NCBI RefSeq assembly: GCF_000967495.1
Contig: NZ_JXXU01000047.1
Span: 81,910 to 145,909 of the forward strand
Source of the DNA: Vibrio neptunius
Lineage (GTDB): Bacteria > Pseudomonadota > Gammaproteobacteria > Enterobacterales > Vibrionaceae
Length of the DNA: 64,000 nucleotides
Direction: 5' to 3'
Shown here: positions 37,303-46,112 of the stretch, piece by piece
Position numbering within the stretch: the first letter of the stretch is position 1
Layout of the letters: each line of letters begins with the position of its first letter
Position numbers and translations under genes: made by a program
The notes under the pieces: model-generated
Database searches by the model: none
The model's input: only the letters and a program-made list of their open reading frames with translations
Told to the model about the DNA's origin: nothing

Positions 37303-37882
37303 ACTCCGCTTCCGCCAACATGGAACCGCGCATTGCCAGGCCGCACAGCATAGTTGGAATCGCGTTGAATATTTCTTCAAACTGTTCAAGGCCTTCAATG
37401 CCTTGTTCTGCAAGCGTCGCGATTGACGTCTCTGGGTCATAGAGCATACTCAAAGAGAGCAATACACCGCCGAGCAACGCGCTGTCTTCGCTCGATTCCG
37501 GCATGATGGTTTCCCAATCATCTCTGGCGAGCTGCCAACCTTGAAGCACACCTTCACAGAAATCACGAGTCTCCTGATTAACGATATCGGCTTCGTCTAG
37601 CGCGCACTCGCTAGGCCATGCCCACTGGTTGTCCAAAAGAGCAGGACGGTATTCATTCCACATCGCAATGATAAATTCGATGTAAGTCTCTAACTGCTCG
37701 CCATCTGAGAATGGCGCCACTTCTTCGCCTCCCCATAGAAATGGAAGCCATTCTTCTGGTGGCAGCACATTCGGCGCAGCCGCCATTGCTGTAACGAATC
37801 CTTGAGTTTTAGGCTCGTTGATAAGTCGGTTTTCAAGTTCTGGCTGAGAAAGGATTTCTTGTAATGTCAAAGTGAATACCAA
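37301..37882 (-). CDS. UPF0149 (YecA/YgfB) family protein
   Basis: A 193-aa acidic, soluble alpha-helical protein of the UPF0149 family. Typical features are GFVTAMAAAPNVLPPEEWLPFLWGG near residue 28, and FCEGVLQGWQLARDDWE. The family includes YecA and YgfB, whose function is not settled. The C-terminal SEC-C metal motif present in some YecA proteins is absent. The start appears to be TTG with only a weak Shine-Dalgarno; other starts nearby are no better. Confidence 0.75.
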   Translation of the reverse strand: MVFTLTLQEILSQPELENRLINEPKTQGFVTAMAAAPNVLPPEEWLPFLWGGEEVAPFSDGEQLETYIEFIIAMWNEYRPALLDNQWAWPSECALDEADIVNQETRDFCEGVLQGWQLARDDWETIMPESSEDSALLGGVLLSLSMLYDPETSIATLAEQGIEGLEQFEEIFNAIPTMLCGLAMRGSMLAEAE

Positions 37883-37994
37883 AGTGGGGTAATGGAAATT
37901 GAGCCAATACTAACAGCGAAAACGAGACATAAAAAGGTGGCAGCATGTGGATATTCGCTATAATTGAGCTTAAACAGACAAAATTCAAAGGCTT

Positions 37995-40427
37995 ATGGAA
38001 ATTCGTTCCTCCCTCAAAAGAAAGAGCTTTATGGCGCTCGCTGTGTACATGGCATTTGTCATCGCAGTGATAGGTACGGTGAGCTATCTGGTGGTCGAGC
38101 CTCCTGTGCGAGATCAGCTAGAAAAGAACCTTGATCTGAGAACACAGATCATTGCTGCTGAAATCAGAGAGCCTCTGAACAGCTCGCTGGGTATTTTGCA
38201 GAGTGTCGTCAGCATTGGTAATACTCATGAGCCTCAGAACCATCAAGCTGAGATGCTATTTGAGTTGTTTTCGGTCGTGGATGGGGTCGCTGTAAGTGGC
38301 GGGTTGTGGCCAATCCCTTATTCAATTGAACAAGGTAAAGCGTATAAAAGCTTGTTTTTCAATCGAGCCAGTGATGGACAAGTAGACCAAGTCTTCTCTT
38401 GGGATAACCCAGAGTCAGGTGGCTACGACCAGGAATCATGGTATACCTCAGTGATTGGCAAGCCAATGGGCACGGTTTCTTGGTCGCAGGTCTATATTGA
38501 TCCTTTTACCCATGTTCAGATGATCACCGCGTCTTCCCCTTACTATGTGGATAGCGTTTTCGCTGGTGTCGCCACCATCGACATCTCTTTAGAAAGCTTG
38601 GTGGCATTTGTGCGTAAACATGCTGAAGAGTATGAACTGGGTGTGGTACTAAGAGACTCTTACGGCGACGTGATCACCGAACACAATTTTCAAGTGGTTG
38701 AAGACATCTACAGTAGCAGCGCTGAATTTGGTGACTTCAAATGGTATATCGATGTCGTCAATGCTAACCGTTTGGTAACGGAGCAGGTCTATGACTTAGT
38801 GTCGAAAGTTGAAGCAGGGATTATCCCTATCATGCTAGCGTGTGTGATGCTGGGTTACTTTCTCATCAACCGTTTCCTGATCTCACCGATCATCATTATT
38901 GCTCAGAAAGTGGATGCTTCGATCGAAGGTGGCATTATCGATATGCGTTATCGGAGCCAAGACGAAATTAAACACCTCATTGATACCTTCAACCAAAAAA
39001 CCGTCTACCTTGAAGCTGAAAAGCAGAAAGCACAGGCTTCAACAAAGGCCAAAAGTGCGTTTCTTGCTACCTTGTCCCATGAGATTCGAACACCAATGAA
39101 TGGAGTACTCGGTACTGCGCAGATCCTCCTGAAAACCGACATGACGGAAGAGCAGAAAAAGCATATGAAAACCTTGTACGAATCGGGTGACCATATGATG
39201 ACACTGCTGAACGAAATCCTCGACTTCTCAAAAATTGAGCAAGGCCATCTGGAGCTAGAGAACAACCCATTCCCACTCGAAGCCATTATTGGCAGTATCA
39301 ATAGTGTTTACTTTACTCTCTGTTCAGAAAAAGGGCTGCAATTCAAAGTTTACTCGGAAGTACCAGCGGATCGTTGGTATATGTCGGACAAGGCGCGCCT
39401 GCGCCAGATACTGTTCAACTTACTCAACAATGCAGTCAAATTTACCTCACGTGGCTACGTTGAGGTTTACCTAAAAGAGATAGAAAAACGAGGCCAAAAC
39501 TACCTAGAGATCAAAGTGCGTGATACAGGTATTGGTATCGCCAAAGAAGCGCAGCAGAAAATCTTCAAACCTTTTGAACAGGCCGAGTCTTCGACTACGC
39601 GACGTTTTGGAGGTACAGGCTTAGGGTTAGCCATCGTTAAGCAATTATGTGGTCTAATGCAGGGGAGCGTGACCTTAACCAGTGAATTAGGCATCGGCAC
39701 CAGTTTCGATGTACTGGTTGCAATGAATCGATGTGAGCCTCATAGCCAAGATATTCAAGAGCACATCAAGCTCAACTACAGCGGCTTAAAAGCCCTAATT
39801 GTCGAAGACAACAGAACTAACGCCATCATTATCAATACTTTTATGACCAACAAGGGATTTGAATGTGATGTGGTTGAAAACGGCGAGCTGTCTATTCATG
39901 CGATCGCCAACGAGGAATACGATTTAGTCTTGATGGACAACCATATGCCAGTCATGGATGGTGTGGAGGCGACAACCGCCATTCGCTCTATGCCTAGCTC
40001 GAAGTCGAGAATTTTGATCTTAGGCTGTACTGCTGATGTCTTTAGAGAAACACGCGAGCGCATGCTGGGTGTTGGCGTAGATTACATCGTCTCAAAACCC
40101 ATAGATGAGAACGAGTTGGATGATGCGCTTTACCGATATTCTGAGCGTCTTTATCAATACAAACCCGCGTTATTGAAAAGTTTGAGGAGAGAAGAAACAG
40201 AAGAAATTGAGTCATTGCTATTGACGTTTAATATGGCGGTAGAGAATAGCAAGTTAGAAGAAGCGCAAGAGTATTTTCAAGCTTTGAAAAGTATCACTGC
40301 CGATATTGAAGACAACCACTTAAGAGAAAACTTCAATGCCATTCAACTCAAGCTTTCGTCAGGTGAGGCGCCGTCTCAAGCTGATGTGGATGTGTTAACG
40401 GTGTTACTAAAGGACTTTTGTAAGTAA
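37995..40427 (+). CDS. Orphan hybrid sensor histidine kinase, Cache-type sensor
   Basis: An 810-aa membrane kinase: TM1 (13-34), a periplasmic Cache-like domain (about 35-270, with the SWYTSVIGKPMGTVSWSQVY pattern), TM2 (274-292), a short linker, HisKA with H362 (SHEIRTPMNG), HATPase (N box near 478, DTGIGI at 510, GGTGLGL near 540) and a receiver domain with D648 (LVLMDNHMPVMDG). The C-terminal ~100 residues are helical but lack an Hpt-type HXXKG motif. No response regulator gene is adjacent, so its partner must be encoded elsewhere. Ligand unknown. Confidence 0.88.
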   Translation: MEIRSSLKRKSFMALAVYMAFVIAVIGTVSYLVVEPPVRDQLEKNLDLRTQIIAAEIREPLNSSLGILQSVVSIGNTHEPQNHQAEMLFELFSVVDGVAVSGGLWPIPYSIEQGKAYKSLFFNRASDGQVDQVFSWDNPESGGYDQESWYTSVIGKPMGTVSWSQVYIDPFTHVQMITASSPYYVDSVFAGVATIDISLESLVAFVRKHAEEYELGVVLRDSYGDVITEHNFQVVEDIYSSSAEFGDFKWYIDVVNANRLVTEQVYDLVSKVEAGIIPIMLACVMLGYFLINRFLISPIIIIAQKVDASIEGGIIDMRYRSQDEIKHLIDTFNQKTVYLEAEKQKAQASTKAKSAFLATLSHEIRTPMNGVLGTAQILLKTDMTEEQKKHMKTLYESGDHMMTLLNEILDFSKIEQGHLELENNPFPLEAIIGSINSVYFTLCSEKGLQFKVYSEVPADRWYMSDKARLRQILFNLLNNAVKFTSRGYVEVYLKEIEKRGQNYLEIKVRDTGIGIAKEAQQKIFKPFEQAESSTTRRFGGTGLGLAIVKQLCGLMQGSVTLTSELGIGTSFDVLVAMNRCEPHSQDIQEHIKLNYSGLKALIVEDNRTNAIIINTFMTNKGFECDVVENGELSIHAIANEEYDLVLMDNHMPVMDGVEATTAIRSMPSSKSRILILGCTADVFRETRERMLGVGVDYIVSKPIDENELDDALYRYSERLYQYKPALLKSLRREETEEIESLLLTFNMAVENSKLEEAQEYFQALKSITADIEDNHLRENFNAIQLKLSSGEAPSQADVDVLTVLLKDFCK

Positions 40428-40589
40428 ATTACACCTGGACAGATGAGTTTTGAACTTTTCGGGTATTTTTAGTGAATTAATCTAGTTTTTTTACTGAAAA
40501 TGGTTACTAATTTACCCAGTTAATTGAAATTTGAAATCTAAAACTACAAATTTAATGAAATAATAGCCTTATATTTTGGTTATTAACTT

Positions 40590-40620
40590 TAAAGCCAGTT
40601 TATATGACTGGCTTTTTGTT
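40590..40620 (+). terminator. Terminator-like hairpin ahead of alaE
   Basis: AAAGCCAGT, loop, ACTGGCTTT, T-run. It lies 163 bp after the kinase stop and only 31 bp before the alaE start. It may end the kinase transcript, end a short RNA, or work as an attenuator in the alaE leader. Confidence 0.65.
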
Positions 40621-40651
40621 TTTTGTTTGAATTTTTATACTGGAGTTATAG

Positions 40652-41101
40652 GTGAAGTCGCGTGGGCCGTTTTGTATTCGCAATGCCGCTGCAGATACTT
40701 TTGCAATGGTAGTCTTCTGTTTCATTTCAGGCATGATCATTGAAGTGTTTATTTCCGGAATGACATTCGAACAATCGCTGGCTTCACGAACCCTTTCTAT
40801 CCCTGTAAACATTGCCATTGCATGGCCATATGGGATGTTTAGAGACGTTATGCTGCGACAAGGCGAACGCATTTCATCGAGCGGTTTAACAAAGAACATC
40901 GCGGATTTACTAGCCTATGTGCTATTCCAATCACCCGTATACGCGGCCATTTTGCTTGTTGTTGGCGCCTCGTCTGATCAAATCGTCACGGCTGTCGCAT
41001 CAAACGCTGTGATTTCGTGTGGGATGGGCGTTCTTTACGGTTATTTTCTTGATATGTGCCGCAAGTGGTTTAAGGTGCCGGGATACTGCCAACAAGCGTG
41101 A
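40652..41101 (+). CDS. alaE: L-alanine exporter AlaE
   Basis: A 149-aa inner-membrane exporter with four helices. It matches E. coli AlaE (YgaW) along its length: ADTFAMVVFCFISGMIIEVFISGM, FEQSLASR, IAWPYGMFRD and LLAYVLFQSPVYAAILL. In E. coli it exports surplus L-alanine and is Lrp-controlled. The GTG start has TGGAG 8 nt upstream. Confidence 0.9.
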   Translation: MKSRGPFCIRNAAADTFAMVVFCFISGMIIEVFISGMTFEQSLASRTLSIPVNIAIAWPYGMFRDVMLRQGERISSSGLTKNIADLLAYVLFQSPVYAAILLVVGASSDQIVTAVASNAVISCGMGVLYGYFLDMCRKWFKVPGYCQQA

Positions 41102-41247
41102 TATTGCGGGAAATCTGGCCGAATTAGCCATTAAGTAATCAAACGACCAATGCGTGAGGTTTTTTTTTCTCAATGGACTTGACCTAACCCAATAGAATCA
41201 TTAAATTAGCGCCTCGTTGGTTCACAATACCAACCACAATTTGATTC

Positions 41248-41335
41248 GGTGAGTTGTCCGAGTGGCTGAAGGAGCACGCCTGGAAAGTGTGTATACGGCA
41301 ACGTATCGAGAGTTCGAATCTCTCACTCACCGCCA
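41248..41335 (+). tRNA. tRNA-Ser (GGA anticodon)
   Basis: An 88-nt class II tRNA with acceptor GGTGAGT paired to ACTCACC, D-arm GGCTGAAGGAGCACGCC, anticodon GGA at 41282-41284, a long variable arm (gtgtatacggcaacgtatc), T-arm GAGAGTTCGAATCTCTC and an encoded CCA end. It reads UCC/UCU serine codons. It marks the border between the conserved core and the accessory region that follows. Confidence 0.97.
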
Positions 41336-41346
41336 CATTCTTGAAG

Positions 41347-41372
41347 AAAGACGTCCTAGGACGTCTTTTTTT
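41347..41372 (+). terminator. tRNA-Ser terminator
   Basis: A perfect self-complementary hairpin (AAAGACGTCC / GGACGTCTTT around TA) with a T-run. Related AAGACGTC hairpins recur at 53015 and 63701. Confidence 0.85.
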
Positions 41373-41600
41373 ATATCTAAAGATAATACATCAAACCGAA
41401 ATTCCGAGGTTGAGTCGAGCTCAATGTGATATTCCTTCAGGCAATCTTTGCTCTGACTTTGCTTTAAACTCATGTACTTAGTAAACTCCCAGCTCATATT
41501 GATGACCTAAAGGAAGTATGGTGGTGTCGAGTCAAATAGAGAAGCCGTCACCGACGTCGTCAGCGCGAGTTATCGCGCCACCCATCATAGGGGCGTCGAC

Positions 41601-41924
41601 ATGCTCGAAGTAATGGTGTTTGTTGCTTTAGGCGCTGTTTATCTCTTTGTAGAGGGCAGTGACACATCCTTAAAGGAAGCGCTTATTGCGATGGCATTCT
41701 ATGGGATCTACTTGATTGTCTATCTACTGATAGAGCCGTTCCCTGCTATGACGTCTAAGTATATGGGCCAACTTTACGGTTTACTTCCGGCACTATCCTT
41801 TGGTGCCATATTGTTTCCGCATTTTAATCAGCATTCTCCTGAAGTTGTCACCAAAGCCATTGGTTGGGTCGGATTGACGACCGCGTTCATAATTCTTTGT
41901 TATTTTAAGTGGTTAGTGTGGTGA
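41601..41924 (+). CDS. Small hypothetical membrane protein, 107 aa
   Basis: Four hydrophobic segments with short loops (VMVFVALGAVYLFVEG, ALIAMAFYGIYLIVYLLI, YGLLPALSFGAILFP, IGWVGLTTAFIILCYF). AGGGG lies 8 nt before the ATG. No family recognised. Confidence 0.6.
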   Translation: MLEVMVFVALGAVYLFVEGSDTSLKEALIAMAFYGIYLIVYLLIEPFPAMTSKYMGQLYGLLPALSFGAILFPHFNQHSPEVVTKAIGWVGLTTAFIILCYFKWLVW

Positions 41925-41952
41925 TTGAGGATGCTCTCTAGGGTGAGTCGCT

Positions 41953-42654
41953 ATGTTGTTTAAAATCATAAATACCTTAAGGTCAGCAATGCATTGTTGG
42001 TTTTTTAATATGACCAACAAGGTGCGCACGCTCACGTTGAGTGATGTGGAATTTGATAGCCAAAGTGGGGAAATCGTCACTTATACCTCGGGCTACAAGA
42101 ACATTATTATCCCTGAACGTTTGGGCGGATCTCCAGTAAACGCAATAGGGAGCAAAGCCTTTTGCTCGAAAAAAATAACCCTTTTGGTCATGCCAGATAC
42201 TCTGACTACCATAGGAGAGAGCGCGTTCTCGTTCAATCACCTCACCACGGTGATTTTTCCCAAATCGGTTTGTTCGATAGGAGAATTTGCCTTTTCAAAC
42301 AATGGGCTGACGAGTATTTCACTCCCGCAAGGGCTGACAAAAATCTATGGTGCGGCATTTGCAATGAACGAGCTGCCACAAGTAGAGATCCCGAACTCAG
42401 TGGAACATATCGGCGATTTTGCATTTGAAGGCAACCTATTAAAGACCCTTACTCTGCCAAATTCTGTGACGTTTATTGATGAAGGAGCTTTTGCAGATAA
42501 CGCGCTAGAATCGGTTGTGATGTCTGAGTCGGTCACTCATATCGGCAATTGTGCCTTTGTCTGCAATCAGATTGTCAACGTGGCGGTGCCACAATCCATC
42601 GTTTCCCTTGACGAGTATGCTTTTGATGCTGGAGTAAAGGTAAGCGTGGGTTAG
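41953..42654 (+). CDS. BspA-type leucine-rich repeat protein
   Basis: A 233-aa protein built from about seven LRR_5 (Treponema/BspA-like) repeats with the pattern L-x-x-I/V-x-x-P-x-S/G-V-x-x-I-G-x-x-A-F. Examples are MPDTLTTIGESAFSFNHLT and IPNSVEHIGDFAFEGNLLK. There is no signal peptide or anchor, so it looks cytoplasmic. Such repeats usually mediate protein contacts. RBS GGGTGAG precedes the ATG. Confidence 0.82.
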   Translation: MLFKIINTLRSAMHCWFFNMTNKVRTLTLSDVEFDSQSGEIVTYTSGYKNIIIPERLGGSPVNAIGSKAFCSKKITLLVMPDTLTTIGESAFSFNHLTTVIFPKSVCSIGEFAFSNNGLTSISLPQGLTKIYGAAFAMNELPQVEIPNSVEHIGDFAFEGNLLKTLTLPNSVTFIDEGAFADNALESVVMSESVTHIGNCAFVCNQIVNVAVPQSIVSLDEYAFDAGVKVSVG

Positions 42655-42690
42655 CGGCTTATCATTCGCTATTTCGCGCGCCCTCTTGAC

Positions 42691-42722
42691 CATGTCATGA
42701 TGTAACTGACAAACCAATACAT
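42691..42722 (+). repeat. Direct repeat, copy A (left of VOC gene)
   Basis: This shares ATGTCATGAT and ACTGACAAACC-(A/G)-ATACA with copy B at 43448-43479: about 28 of 31 positions, same orientation. The two copies bracket the VOC gene. Confidence 0.6.
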
Positions 42723-42798
42723 TCAAGGCCAAACGGGCTTGGCATCAATCGTATTGTTGACAGGCCCACACAGTGTGACAAGCAAACAAACTAGATTG

Positions 42799-43266
42799 TT
42801 AAGTGACTTCGACTTCGACTACGGGTAATGGGTTACCTACTATTTCGTGGTCGGGCGAAAAAGGGAAAATAATTTCAATCGTGATACCGTTCGGATCGTC
42901 GAGAAAGATCTGATGTTCATTGATTTGTGGGATCACGCGTTCACGAAAAGGGATTTTAAGGTCCGTCAAGTGCTGTTGAGTTGAGGAGAGGTGTAGCCCT
43001 TTGAAGGAAATGTGATCGATGGCCCCTGAACCTGATTGACCGTCTTTGCCCCCTAAATAATCCACTAATGTTTCGGGGATATGTCCCTCGGGGAGAGACA
43101 CCAAATGCAAAATAGGGTGCCCATCATTGTCGTACAGCCAAGCGCCCGGGAAGGCAAACTGTGGGCGAGGTCCGCGCTGCAGTCCAATAGACTGTTCAAA
43201 GAACCGTATGGTCATATCCAGATGAGCGGTTCTGATGGTAAAGTGATCGATGGCCTTTATACGCAT
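42799..43266 (-). CDS. VOC/glyoxalase-fold protein
   Basis: A 155-aa vicinal-oxygen-chelate protein with two beta-alpha-beta-beta-beta modules. The metal ligands are probably the His of IDHFTIRT, Glu/His of the PILHLVSL strand, the His of IDHISFKG, and the Glu of ITIEIIFPF. Members include glyoxalase I, dioxygenases and fosfomycin-type resistance enzymes; substrate cannot be assigned. It stands alone between two direct repeats. Confidence 0.75.
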   Translation of the reverse strand: MRIKAIDHFTIRTAHLDMTIRFFEQSIGLQRGPRPQFAFPGAWLYDNDGHPILHLVSLPEGHIPETLVDYLGGKDGQSGSGAIDHISFKGLHLSSTQQHLTDLKIPFRERVIPQINEHQIFLDDPNGITIEIIFPFSPDHEIVGNPLPVVEVEVT

Positions 43267-43572
43267 GTGACTACCTCATTCCTGAAGGGAAAACGTATGT
43301 GTCACAATACGTGACCGATGAGGGTAAAGAGAAGAGCAGCCAATCTAAAAACACTATTCGTCCAAGCCGAATAATCCATACCCGACCTGCCAACAAACAC
43401 GTTATCGCTTCGCCGACCCCATGCCTTGTACGTTATTACTGGCTTACAATGTCATGATATGACTGACAAACCGATACAGTAACAACAAAAGCGCTCTGGA
43501 ATAATACTCAGCAACGGCCGAAGAGATACGAAATCTTACGGGCTGAACTCCACTCATTCAAAGGTACTTTAT
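43267..43572. other. Intergenic region between VOC gene and lipoprotein
   Basis: These 306 bp hold repeat copy B, whose left part GTCAT-GAT-ATGAC is a small palindrome, and presumably both divergent promoters. Nothing else was recognised. Confidence 0.35.
43448..43479 (+). repeat. Direct repeat, copy B (right of VOC gene)
   Basis: Second copy of the ~31-bp repeat at 42691-42722. See the finding on the VOC gene. Confidence 0.6.
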
Positions 43573-43848
43573 ATGAAAAAGTTGTTGTGTATTTTAGGTG
43601 TGATGTCTTTGGCAGGTTGTTCAGGGATCACTCACAATGAGGAAGTGTATACCGCCCATGCTGAAAGCTTTAACATTGTTGGCCTACAAATTCCGGGTAA
43701 CACTCAAGACCGTGCTATGGAATTAGTGCCAGAAGGCGCGACGGTTGAGACTATTCAAGCGACAAACTCAGATACAGACTCTGTATTGGGTATTATCAAT
43801 CGCATTATCGGTATTGATTACGTTCAAATTGCCGGCAAAAAACAGTAA
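43573..43848 (+). CDS. Small lipoprotein, 91 aa
   Basis: A lipoprotein signal with lipobox LAGC (C16, GVMSLAGCSG), then a 75-residue mature domain with a GLQIPGNTQDRAMELVPEGATVETI segment. Conserved in style with small Vibrio outer-membrane lipoproteins, but I do not recognise the family. Good initiation region (AAGGTACTTTAT before ATG). Confidence 0.65.
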   Translation: MKKLLCILGVMSLAGCSGITHNEEVYTAHAESFNIVGLQIPGNTQDRAMELVPEGATVETIQATNSDTDSVLGIINRIIGIDYVQIAGKKQ

Positions 43849-44325
43849 TGCATGACGGCCAGTTGAAGAATAAGGTGACCTTGTTCCGCCATCGGCTACC
43901 ATCCGTGTTGTGGTCGGCAAACGGCGAATATTGACTTAAGTCGACGCTCGGCATGCTTTGGCGACGATCCATTATCGGTTTGAAGGGATCGTTGCCGATT
44001 GCCATGATTCACTAGTCATGACTGTTAACCTTAGCCTCAGCTTGAGCCCGCTAGTGTGTTACGTTTCATCATTTAGCTAAACCACCTCGTCTTCGCCCCC
44101 CTATAGATCTTGAACCCCATCATGATGCCTCAGATGAGTGCGGATAGCTGCAGGCGGCTCTCCCGTTCACCCTGGGACTTTATTATTTGGCTGAGCTGAA
44201 TAGTCAATTCAACTTTAACTCCATTATCAAACTTAATCTAATCAATATACTGGCTCCATGATAATCAGGTCGGCTGGCGTTTGTGAGCAATCACTCCCAG
44301 TGACCACGACTTAACTGAGGAACCG
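43849..44325. other. 477-bp stretch without a gene
   Basis: No reading frame here has a good start and family resemblance. The segment ends with the promoter and RBS of the OYE gene. It could be decayed coding DNA, but no homology is visible by eye. Confidence 0.3.
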
Positions 44326-45420
44326 ATGATGAGCAAACTGTTTGATGAGACGCAACTGAAACAACTGGATCTGAAAAACCGTGTCGTGATGGCACCCATG
44401 ACCCGAGCGCGCACCAGCCAACCGGGTAATATTCCTAACTCAATGATGGCAACCTATTACCAGCAACGTGCGACCGCGGGCTTAATTATCTCTGAAGCGA
44501 CACAGATTTCTGACGATTCGCAAGGCTACTCTTTCACTCCGGGCGTTTACACTGATGAACAAGTGGCGGGTTGGAAAACTGTCACTCAAACGGCTAAACA
44601 ACAGGGTACAGTCATGTTTTGTCAGCTATGGCATGTGGGTCGAGTCTCGCACCCAAGTTTTCAAAACGGCGAGCAACCTATCGCGCCATCGGCCCTCAAA
44701 CCCCTAGATACTCAAGTGTGGATCGCTGACGAGAATGGCAACGGTAATATGGTGGATTGTGTTGAGCCAAGAGCCATGTCTCAGGCGGATATTGACCGAG
44801 TGGTGAACGATTTTGCTTACGCGGCAAAGCGTGCAATTGAAGCGGGTTTTGATGGCGTTGAAATCCACGGTGGTAACGGTTACTTGATTGATCAGTTCCT
44901 GCGCACAAACTCCAATCACAGAACTGATCAATACGGCGGCACTCAGGCAAACCGCATGCGCTTTTTGTTGGAGGTGGTCGATGCCGTGAGCGACGCGATT
45001 GGTAGCGACAAAGTTGGAGTGCGACTGGCACCTTTCATTACATTTAAGGACATGGACTGCCCAGAAATTGTCGCAACGATTCTACAGGCGTCGCAGCAGC
45101 TTCAAGCTCGCGATATTGCCTACTTACACCTGTCGGAAGCCGATTGGGATGACGCGCCAGTGATCCCCGAAAGTTTTAGACAACAGCTGCGCAGCTACTT
45201 CACCAACACCATCATTGTCGCGGGCAGTTATACCCAGCAACGTGCCGAGACGGTACTCGAAAAAGGCTATGCCGATTTAGTCGCGTTCGGGCGTCCGTTC
45301 GTCTCCAATCCAGATTTGGTTTCACGTCTAAAGCATCAACAGCCTCTGCAGGAGCTGGATGGCGCGACACTGTTCGGTGGTGATGAACGTGGGTATACCG
45401 ATTACCCCGAGTATGGCTAG
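44326..45420 (+). CDS. Old-yellow-enzyme-family ene-reductase (NemA-like)
   Basis: A 364-aa FMN-dependent (beta/alpha)8 alkene reductase. Landmarks are RVVMAPMTRARTSQPGNIPN, CQLWHVGRVSHPSF, the catalytic H-x-x-N in VEIHGGNGYLIDQFLR, and the C-terminal FMN phosphate site (VAFGRPFVSNPDL). It reduces activated C=C bonds of enones, nitro-esters or quinones using NAD(P)H. The HGGN variant replaces the usual HGAN. The next gene (PEBP) is 52 nt away and probably co-transcribed. Confidence 0.9.
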   Translation: MMSKLFDETQLKQLDLKNRVVMAPMTRARTSQPGNIPNSMMATYYQQRATAGLIISEATQISDDSQGYSFTPGVYTDEQVAGWKTVTQTAKQQGTVMFCQLWHVGRVSHPSFQNGEQPIAPSALKPLDTQVWIADENGNGNMVDCVEPRAMSQADIDRVVNDFAYAAKRAIEAGFDGVEIHGGNGYLIDQFLRTNSNHRTDQYGGTQANRMRFLLEVVDAVSDAIGSDKVGVRLAPFITFKDMDCPEIVATILQASQQLQARDIAYLHLSEADWDDAPVIPESFRQQLRSYFTNTIIVAGSYTQQRAETVLEKGYADLVAFGRPFVSNPDLVSRLKHQQPLQELDGATLFGGDERGYTDYPEYG

Positions 45421-45472
45421 CGCCACAAGACGTCAATGAGGCGACTTTTAAATAAAACAGGAAAGGACAACA

Positions 45473-46009
45473 ATGAAAAAGACAACCAAAACATTACTAG
45501 CAGTAGGTATCTTAACGACGGGCACTGTTCAGGCATTTGAACTCATGAGCGAAGACATTATCGAAGGTCACCCGATGCAGAAAACCTTTGAATATAAGGG
45601 CTGGGGGTGTGATGGCGATAACCTGTCTCCGCAACTGACGTGGCAAAGTGCACCCGCAGGGACCAAGAGCTATGCGATTTCAGTATACGATCCCGATGCG
45701 CCGACAGGCAGTGGTTTTTGGCATTGGTTAGCGTTTGATATTCCTGCTTCCGTCAAAGCACTGCCTCGCGGAGTCGACATTGACAAGTTAGGTGGTAAGG
45801 AATCACGCATCGACTTTGGTACGGCAGGGTATGGCGGTGCATGCCCGCCAGTGGGTGATGGTATGCATCGCTACCAGTTTACAGTTTGGGCGCTGCCTGC
45901 TGCCAGTTTAGACCTCGATCCACAAACGCCTGCTGCTGTCGTCGGGTTTACCTTAAACAATGTCGCACTGGGTAAAGCGACATTGACCGCAACCTATACA
46001 CGTCAGTAA
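45473..46009 (+). CDS. YbhB/YbcL-type PEBP protein, secreted
   Basis: A 178-aa phosphatidylethanolamine-binding-protein fold, here with a signal peptide (MKKTTKTLLAVGILTTGTVQA). The conserved anion-pocket motif (DPDAPTGSGFWHWLAFDIP) and the GACPPVGDGMHRYQFTVWAL segment are clear. Function of bacterial members is unknown. RBS AGGAAAGGA. Confidence 0.88.
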   Translation: MKKTTKTLLAVGILTTGTVQAFELMSEDIIEGHPMQKTFEYKGWGCDGDNLSPQLTWQSAPAGTKSYAISVYDPDAPTGSGFWHWLAFDIPASVKALPRGVDIDKLGGKESRIDFGTAGYGGACPPVGDGMHRYQFTVWALPAASLDLDPQTPAAVVGFTLNNVALGKATLTATYTRQ

Positions 46010-46112
46010 TTAAACAAAGCATGACTTGATGCTCTAAAATCGCACAGCGATGCCGATTCAGCGCTAGCAGATACGCGGCGCTGAATGGTGGATCATACAT
46101 AGACCTAGTGCA

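Noticed and set aside
41518..41613. 31-aa ORF with AAGGAAG directly before its ATG
   Set aside because: The Shine-Dalgarno is only 1 nt from the ATG, and composition is Ser/Pro-rich without homology. It more likely belongs to the leader of the following membrane-protein gene.
42799..43266. VOC protein as a toxoflavin-degrading self-resistance enzyme (TflA/TxDE are VOC-fold)
   Set aside because: It is 11 kb from the cluster and outside the repeat pair, shorter than the known toxoflavin degraders as I recall them, and the VOC fold is very common. No sequence feature points to toxoflavin.
42655..43572. Integron cassette/attC interpretation of the repeats around the VOC gene
   Set aside because: There are no GTTRRRY/RYYYAAC core sites or attC-type folded arms; the repeats are simple direct copies.
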